19,998 bases of DNA, taken from contig CAKPTK010000027.1 in NCBI GenBank assembly GCA_934190685.1, positions 1 through 19,998 on the forward strand, read 5' to 3'. The DNA comes from an uncultured Prevotella sp. Its GTDB lineage: Bacteria > Bacteroidota > Bacteroidia > Bacteroidales > Bacteroidaceae. The notes below the pieces were generated by a model. The model did not search any database, was not told the DNA's origin, and was given only the letters and a program-made list of their open reading frames with translations. Positions 14,799 to 19,998 of this stretch are shown piece after piece (the first letter of the stretch is position 1; every line of letters starts with the position of its first letter). Both the position numbers and the translations under genes were made by a program.

Positions 14799-15578
14799 TT
14801 ATATTTTTCCTATGATTCCGAGCTTCGTGGTAGTGATGAAGTTCACCACGTTGCGCACGGCATTACCGTCTGGCACCTGTTCCTTAATCTGGATGGCCGC
14901 ATCGAAGACGCTGGTCTGACCGTGGAACACAAGACGGTAGGCATTGGCGAGGTGGCTAAGCACCTTTTCGCTGATGCCATGGCTCTTGAGGAGCTCTTGG
15001 TTAAGGCCTGCATAGCGCACAGGATTGTCTGTGGCAACGATGAACGGAGGAACATCCTTGCTCACGCGACAGCCGCTGGTAATCATCGCAGCGGTGCCGA
15101 CACGTACCTGGGCGTTGACAATAACACCGGAAGAGAAGATGATGCCGCTATGGATTTCGCAGTCACCGGCAATCTTGGTACCGTAACCGAAGACACAATA
15201 GTCGTGTACGTCGGTGTCATGGCTGATGTGCACACCCTCCATGAGGAAGTTGCGGTTTCCGATATGTGTCTTGCCTGTTGCATATGTGGCACGGTTGATC
15301 ACCACATTCTCACGGATGATGTTCTCGTCACCAATCTCGAGAGTGGTAACCTCGCCCTTGTAGTTGAAGTCTTGAGGCTCGGCGCCAAGAACCGTATTCT
15401 GATACACCTTGTTGCCACGGCCAAGACGGGTGCCGTTCATGATGCTGACATAGGGATAGATGACACAGTCGTCACCAATCACCACGTCACCTTCGATGTA
15501 GGCAAAAGGATAGATGGTAACATTGTCGCCAATCTTAGCCTTTGGATCTACGTATGCTTGTGGACTTATCTTGTTCAT
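14799..15578 (-). CDS. LpxA-like UDP-N-acetylglucosamine O-acyltransferase
   Basis: This is a 259-residue left-handed beta-helix acyltransferase of the LpxA family, whose known member transfers a 3-hydroxyacyl chain from ACP to UDP-GlcNAc in lipid A synthesis. Hexapeptide repeats run from about residue 7 to 175. LGAEPQDFNYKGE (64-76) and IGDENIIRENVVINRAT (82-98) match LpxA, as does the catalytic pair in VHISHD (His117 and His120, equivalent to E. coli His122 and His125). The C-terminal helical part (195-259) is present. Aligned by eye to E. coli, His144 is replaced by Asp139 and His160 by Asn155. The gene follows the outer-membrane factor gene by 24 bp and ends an efflux operon. Bacteroidota normally encode LpxA with LpxD and LpxC/FabZ, so this may be a second, diverged copy; I therefore leave the symbol blank. 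Confidence 0.87.
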   Translation of the reverse strand: MNKISPQAYVDPKAKIGDNVTIYPFAYIEGDVVIGDDCVIYPYVSIMNGTRLGRGNKVYQNTVLGAEPQDFNYKGEVTTLEIGDENIIRENVVINRATYATGKTHIGNRNFLMEGVHISHDTDVHDYCVFGYGTKIAGDCEIHSGIIFSSGVIVNAQVRVGTAAMITSGCRVSKDVPPFIVATDNPVRYAGLNQELLKSHGISEKVLSHLANAYRLVFHGQTSVFDAAIQIKEQVPDGNAVRNVVNFITTTKLGIIGKI

Positions 15579-15602
15579 AATCTTAATACTTTAAAGGATG
15601 AA

Positions 15603-16988
15603 TTAATCGCGGCCTCCACCGAGTGCATAGTAAAGGTTGACTACAGCCTGCATCTTGTAGAAGTCGTCAGCCACCTTGGAGAGTTCGGCGTTGAGCAGAC
15701 TCTGCTGGGCGGTGATTACCTCAAGATAGGTAGAGCTTCCTTCATTGAAGAGCATCTTGGTGTATTCCACATTCTTCTTCAAACTCTCTACTTGCTTAGC
15801 CTCTAGCTGACTCTTCTCATCGGAAGAGTTGTAAAGAACAAGGGCGTTGCTCACCTCACTGCCGGCAGAAAGCACAGCATTCTGCCAGGTGTTGTAAGCT
15901 TGCTCCTGCTGAGCCTTGGCCACCTTGAGTCCCGCGATGAGTTGACCATGCTGGAAGATGGGCTGCACAAGGCTTCCCACAGCGCTAAGCAACCATTTGC
16001 CTGGATTCACAATGCCTGCGCCAGCACTATTGGTATAGGCGCCTGTACCGGAAATGGTGATGTTTGGATAGAAACGTGAGCGGGCGGTATTGACGTCGTA
16101 GAAGCACTGGGCAAGACTCATCTCGGCATAGTGTACATCCGGACGGTTGTTGAGCAGTTGGATGCCCACACCTGTGGCAAACTGAGCGGGCAACTGCTGT
16201 CCCTCGAAGGTGCCACGGGCAATCTGCTGGGCCGGCTGGCCGATGAGCAGAGAAAGAGAGTTCTCCGTCTCGCGAATCTGACGCTTCAGGTCTGTAGCCT
16301 GCGCGAGCACAGAGTAGTAGTTGCTCTCGGCACTCTGCACACTGGTTTCCTTGGTGCGGCCCAGTTCCTTCTGAATCTTCATGATGTTCCAAGTGTCCTT
16401 GGTCAAGTTTGCCATATTGTTGACCACCTCAAGCTGCTTGTCGAGCATGAGGAGGGTGTAATACATGTTGGCGATGTTGGAGATGAGCTTGGTCTTCACC
16501 ACCAACTGATAGTCCTTGGTGGCAAGGAGAGACATCTGGGCACTGCGCTTCTGGTTGAGCAGATTGCCGAAAAGATCAAGACTCCAACTGGCTGTGATAG
16601 GCAGAGAGTAGGTCTTGGTGGCCTTGTTGCCATCCCAGGAAGAGATGGTACCCTGTGGAGAGAAGGTGAACGACGGCACAAAAGCGAGTTTAGCCGCTGT
16701 GAGTTGTGCCTCTACCATCTGTACGTTGAGGGCGGCATTGAGCATGTTGGTGTTGCACTCCAGACCTTTCTGAATGAGAGACTGAAGTTGCGGGTCGGTG
16801 AACACACTGCGCCAAGGCAGGTTGCCGAAACTGGCAGTGTCTGCCACAGCGAGCGTATCAGACACAGAGGCGGAATCGCGCACAAGGCCTGTAGTGTTCA
16901 CGTCGGGACGCTCATATTTGGTGTAGATTCCGCAGCTGCTCATTAAAGCAGCTGCGAATGCTAACGGAATGATATTTACAAATTTCAT
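15603..16988 (-). CDS. Outer-membrane factor of an RND efflux system (OprM/NodT type lipoprotein)
   Basis: This is a 461-residue protein of the TolC/OprM/CusC group that forms the trimeric outer-membrane and periplasmic exit duct of a tripartite pump. The N-terminus is a lipoprotein signal with lipobox LMSSC, so Cys19 should be lipidated. Two repeated halves with long helical stretches are visible, and each carries the family's strand-loop region: SWSLDLFGNLLNQKRSAQ (134-151) in the first half and PIFQHGQLIAGLKVAKAQQEQAY near 345-367 in the second. LLNNRPDVHYAEM is the family's conserved linker motif. The start lies 13 bp after the RND pump stop, and the gene is followed closely by the lpxA-like gene, so all three should be one transcript. 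A perfect hairpin sits inside the signal-peptide codons. Confidence 0.94.
   Translation of the reverse strand: MKFVNIIPLAFAAALMSSCGIYTKYERPDVNTTGLVRDSASVSDTLAVADTASFGNLPWRSVFTDPQLQSLIQKGLECNTNMLNAALNVQMVEAQLTAAKLAFVPSFTFSPQGTISSWDGNKATKTYSLPITASWSLDLFGNLLNQKRSAQMSLLATKDYQLVVKTKLISNIANMYYTLLMLDKQLEVVNNMANLTKDTWNIMKIQKELGRTKETSVQSAESNYYSVLAQATDLKRQIRETENSLSLLIGQPAQQIARGTFEGQQLPAQFATGVGIQLLNNRPDVHYAEMSLAQCFYDVNTARSRFYPNITISGTGAYTNSAGAGIVNPGKWLLSAVGSLVQPIFQHGQLIAGLKVAKAQQEQAYNTWQNAVLSAGSEVSNALVLYNSSDEKSQLEAKQVESLKKNVEYTKMLFNEGSSTYLEVITAQQSLLNAELSKVADDFYKMQAVVNLYYALGGGRD
16931..16956 (-). promoter_or_regulatory. Perfect hairpin inside the start of the outer-membrane factor gene
   Basis: Arms cgcagctgct (16931-16940) and agcagctgcg (16947-16956) are exact reverse complements with a 6-nt loop. 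They cover the codons for the Ala-rich end of the signal peptide and the lipobox. No U tract follows on the minus transcript. It may simply be a by-product of Ala/Ser/Cys codons or may affect translation or mRNA decay between the pump and channel genes. Confidence 0.4.
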
Positions 16989-17001
16989 CTTTATCGTCTT
17001 T

Positions 17002-19998
17002 TTACAAGTTTGGATTTACATTGTCACCACCGAGTTTCTCCTCACCTGTGCGGAAATTGGCAGCAAGCGGGTTGGTGTATTGCTTCAACTCAGTAGCCAC
17101 GTCAGCGTTGTCATCCTCAAACTCGATTGGTTTGATCTTCTCCTGCAAGGTCTGGAAGATATAGAACAGGGCAGGCACAATCATAATCTGACAGAGCATA
17201 CCGATGAGCATACCTCCGATAGCGGCGGCACCAAGGGTCATGTTTCCGTTGTAACCTACACCCCAAGGCATCAGCATTGGGAGCAGACCGATAATCATGG
17301 CCAACGAGGTCATCAATATAGGACGCAGACGGGCGGTGGCACCGAGCACGGCTGACCAGGAGATGGCCATACCAGTCTGACGACGCTCAAGGGCGAACTG
17401 CACGATAAGGATGGCGTTCTTGGCAAGAAGACCCATCAACATAATCAAGGCGATCTGCATATAGATGTCGTTGTTCTTTCCGAACAGGTTGGTGAACAGG
17501 AAGGCTCCAGCCAAACCGAACGGGATAGAGAGGATTACAGCCAACGGCAATATGTAAGACTCATACTGAGCTGACAGAATCAAGTAAACGAATGTCAGAC
17601 AGAGAATGAAGATGAGTGCCGTAGAGTTGCTGGACTCCTGCTCGGTACGGGTCAGACCCGAGAACTCGTAGGTGTAGCCTGCAGGAAGAGCGGTCTTGGC
17701 CACCTCGGACATTGCCGTGAGGGCATCACCTGTGGAATAGCCGTCGGCAGCCGAAGCATTCACGTTGATGGAGGTGAAGAGGTTGAAACGGTCAATCTCC
17801 TGCGGACCATACACACGGCTCAAGCTGACATACTCCTGAATAGGAGCCATCTCACCCGTTGAAGTGCGCACATAGATGTTGCTCAAACTCTTCAAGTCGG
17901 CACGGTCTTTTGGATCGGCCTGGATATACACACGGTAGAGTTTACCATAGGAATTGAAGTTGCTGGCATACATACCTCCATAATATCCCTGCATGGTGGT
18001 GAGCACGGTAGAGGGATCGATACCACTCTGCTTACACTTGGCCACATCCACATCAATCTTGTACTGTGGATACTTGGAGTTGTAAGAGGTCATGGCGTTG
18101 GAGATTTCCGGACGCTTGTTGAGTTCTGCGATAAACTTCTGCGTCACATCATAGAACTTGTTCACATCGCCACCCGTACGGTCCTGCATAGAGAAGGTCA
18201 AACCGTTGGTTGCGGAGAAACCTTGCACCATAGGAGGCTGGAATGCCAAAATCTGAGCACCCTTGATGGCTGCGGTCTGCTTGTAGATCATACCGAGCAC
18301 CATGGTGGAGCCGAGGTTGTGCACACCAATATATTTCAATGGACCTTCTTCTTTCTGACGATCTTCGAATGATTTCAACTTAATAATGAAAGTACCCTGG
18401 TTGGAACCCTGACCGGCAATGAAGTTGTAACCTGTCACACGCATACGGCTCTGGATAGCAGGGTTGGATGCGAGCATGCGGTCTACCTGGTCCATCACCT
18501 CGTTGGTCTTCTTCATAGAGGTGCCCGGAGGAGTGGAAACAGTACAGAACACAGTACCTGTATCCTCGTCCGGCACAAGACCGGTCTTAGTGTTGGCCAT
18601 CAAGATTGCCATGGCTGCGATACCGACCAGCACAGCTGCGATAGCGATGACTGGACGCTCCACAATGCGGCGTACACCGTGACCATACTTGGTCTGGACC
18701 TTACCGTAAGCGGCATTGAAAGCGGTATGGAAACGGTCGATGAACGACATCTTGCGTTCAGAACCATCCTCGTTCTTCGGTTTCAGCAACACGGCACACA
18801 AGGCTGGTGACAAGGTCAAGGCGTTGAGGGCGGAGATGACGATGGAGATAGCCATCGTGATACCGAACTCACGATAGAAAGTACCGGAAGTACCACCCAT
18901 GAACGACACAGGCACGAACACTGCGGACATCACAAGCGTGATGGACACAATGGCACCGGAAATCTCGTTCATGGCATCGATGGAAGCCTGACGGGCAGAC
19001 TTGTAACCCAAGTCCAACTTGGCGTGGACCGCCTCGACCACCACAATGGCATCATCTACCACAATGGCAATGGCCAACACGAGAGCGGCAAGAGTCAGCA
19101 AGTTGAGCGAGAAGCCGAACACATAGAGGAAGAAGAATGTACCAATCAACGACACAGGAACGGCAATCAACGGGATGAGGGTCGAACGTGTATCCTGAAG
19201 GAAGATATACACCACAATGAACACAAGGATGAATGCCTCAACGAGGGTCTTGACAAGGTCTTCAATAGAAGCGAAGAGGAATTCTGTCACATCCTGCATG
19301 ACATCGAAGTGGAGACCTGGAGGCATGGACGCTTCTTGTTCTTTCAAGAGTTTCTTGATATTGGTAGCAATCTCGGTAGCGTTGGATCCGGCGGTCTGAG
19401 TCACCATCATGGTCACAGAAGGTTTGCCGTTGTTCTTTGACTCAACGGTATAGGACAACGCACCCATCTCTACTCTCGCCACATCCTTCACACGGATGGT
19501 CTGTCCGTCCTGTGTGCTCTTGATAATCATGTTGCCGAACTCCTCAGGAGTCTTCAGACGTCCTTTGTAGCGGAAAGTGTATTGATATTGGTTGTCGCTC
19601 TGTTCGCCCACGGAACCCGGGGCAGCCTCAATGTTCTGCTGAGCAAGAACACCAGTGAGGTCTGAAGGAATCAGACCATAGTTTTTCATTCTCACCGGGT
19701 CAATCCAAAGGCGCATGGTATAGTCCTTCTGCGAGAAAGACTGACACTCACCCACACCGTTTACACGCTTGATAGCGGGAATCACATTGATGTTGGCGTA
19801 GTTGGCAAGAAACTCGTCGTCATAGCGATCGTCATCGGCGGTAAGACCGAAGAGGATTACTGTGGACGACTGACGTTTCATCACCGTCACACCAGCCTTG
19901 GTCACCTCGGCAGGCAACAAAGCTGAAGCCTGGGACACACGGTTCTGGACGTTCACCTGACACATATCAGGATCCATACCCTGTTTGAAGTACACCGT
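17002..19998 (-). CDS. RND multidrug efflux pump, inner-membrane subunit (N-terminus cut by window edge)
   Basis: This AcrB/MexB-type proton-driven transporter collects substrates in the inner membrane and periplasm. The frame is open to the right edge, and the visible part is 998 residues. It begins at TVYFKQGMDPDMCQVNVQNR, which in AcrB lies roughly 90 residues from the start, so about one helix and the first porter strands are missing. Large periplasmic domains flank the two membrane halves. The proton-relay aspartates appear in AIVVDDAIVVVEA (helix 4), and the relay lysine in MGLLAKNAILIVQF (helix 10). The C-terminal tail after the last helix (EFEDDNADVATELKQYTNPL and onward) is acidic and polar and somewhat longer than in AcrB. 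Its operon partners are the outer-membrane factor (13-bp gap) and the lpxA-like gene. The periplasmic adaptor is expected just upstream, outside the window. Substrates cannot be predicted. Confidence 0.96.
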   Translation of the reverse strand, partial: TVYFKQGMDPDMCQVNVQNRVSQASALLPAEVTKAGVTVMKRQSSTVILFGLTADDDRYDDEFLANYANINVIPAIKRVNGVGECQSFSQKDYTMRLWIDPVRMKNYGLIPSDLTGVLAQQNIEAAPGSVGEQSDNQYQYTFRYKGRLKTPEEFGNMIIKSTQDGQTIRVKDVARVEMGALSYTVESKNNGKPSVTMMVTQTAGSNATEIATNIKKLLKEQEASMPPGLHFDVMQDVTEFLFASIEDLVKTLVEAFILVFIVVYIFLQDTRSTLIPLIAVPVSLIGTFFFLYVFGFSLNLLTLAALVLAIAIVVDDAIVVVEAVHAKLDLGYKSARQASIDAMNEISGAIVSITLVMSAVFVPVSFMGGTSGTFYREFGITMAISIVISALNALTLSPALCAVLLKPKNEDGSERKMSFIDRFHTAFNAAYGKVQTKYGHGVRRIVERPVIAIAAVLVGIAAMAILMANTKTGLVPDEDTGTVFCTVSTPPGTSMKKTNEVMDQVDRMLASNPAIQSRMRVTGYNFIAGQGSNQGTFIIKLKSFEDRQKEEGPLKYIGVHNLGSTMVLGMIYKQTAAIKGAQILAFQPPMVQGFSATNGLTFSMQDRTGGDVNKFYDVTQKFIAELNKRPEISNAMTSYNSKYPQYKIDVDVAKCKQSGIDPSTVLTTMQGYYGGMYASNFNSYGKLYRVYIQADPKDRADLKSLSNIYVRTSTGEMAPIQEYVSLSRVYGPQEIDRFNLFTSINVNASAADGYSTGDALTAMSEVAKTALPAGYTYEFSGLTRTEQESSNSTALIFILCLTFVYLILSAQYESYILPLAVILSIPFGLAGAFLFTNLFGKNNDIYMQIALIMLMGLLAKNAILIVQFALERRQTGMAISWSAVLGATARLRPILMTSLAMIIGLLPMLMPWGVGYNGNMTLGAAAIGGMLIGMLCQIMIVPALFYIFQTLQEKIKPIEFEDDNADVATELKQYTNPLAANFRTGEEKLGGDNVNPNL

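Noticed and set aside
14922..16946. Plus-strand open frames at 14922-15806 and 16131-16946
   Set aside because: They are shadows of the lpxA-like and outer-membrane factor genes; the minus-strand frames carry clear family motifs.

Overview
This window almost certainly comes from a Bacteroidota bacterium, most likely Prevotella or a close relative. Three things support this. The enzymes are typical of Bacteroidota pectin degradation. Several genes are preceded by -7 promoter elements of the Bacteroidota form TAnnTTTG, and recognisable Shine-Dalgarno sites are scarce. One secreted protein ends in a tail resembling a type IX secretion sorting domain. Every convincing gene lies on the minus strand, so transcription runs from right to left; the long plus-strand reading frames are shadows.

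Positions 1-11277 form a secreted carbohydrate-degradation region aimed at pectin. In transcription order (high to low coordinate) it has a GH95 alpha-L-fucosidase/alpha-L-galactosidase type enzyme, a low-molecular-weight protein tyrosine phosphatase, and a 1165-residue PL1 pectate lyase carrying an FnIII domain, autotransporter-type beta-strand repeats and a type IX-like tail. After these come a short PL1 paralog, a GH65-like six-hairpin glycosidase of unassigned specificity, and the N-terminal 332 residues of a PL11 rhamnogalacturonan lyase cut by the left window edge. The three PL/GH enzymes at the left look like one transcription unit (24 bp, then 104 bp with a hairpin). The large PL1, the phosphatase and GH95 are each separated by intergenic regions with their own promoter or terminator signals. 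Together the enzymes could cut homogalacturonan (PL1) and the rhamnogalacturonan-I backbone (PL11) and remove side groups (GH95, perhaps the six-hairpin enzyme). No SusC/SusD pair or regulator is in the window.

Positions 11451-14065 hold a compact nadK / ABC-exporter operon, with only 2 nt between the genes. A 760-bp gene-free interval follows (14039-14798). It contains a diverged duplication of the nadK promoter region, a perfect (CG)-rich alternating hairpin, short AT-rich direct repeats, a pair of 18-bp direct repeats next to an 18-bp palindrome, and terminators.

Positions 14726-19998 hold a tripartite efflux operon: an RND inner-membrane pump (N-terminus cut by the right window edge), an outer-membrane factor lipoprotein, and an lpxA-like acyltransferase gene followed by a terminator. 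The adaptor subunit is presumably just beyond the right edge. The LpxA-like protein has lost a histidine conserved in the E. coli enzyme and sits in an efflux operon rather than a lipid A cluster, which makes it one of the more interesting objects here, together with the chimeric pectate lyase and the unassigned six-hairpin enzyme.
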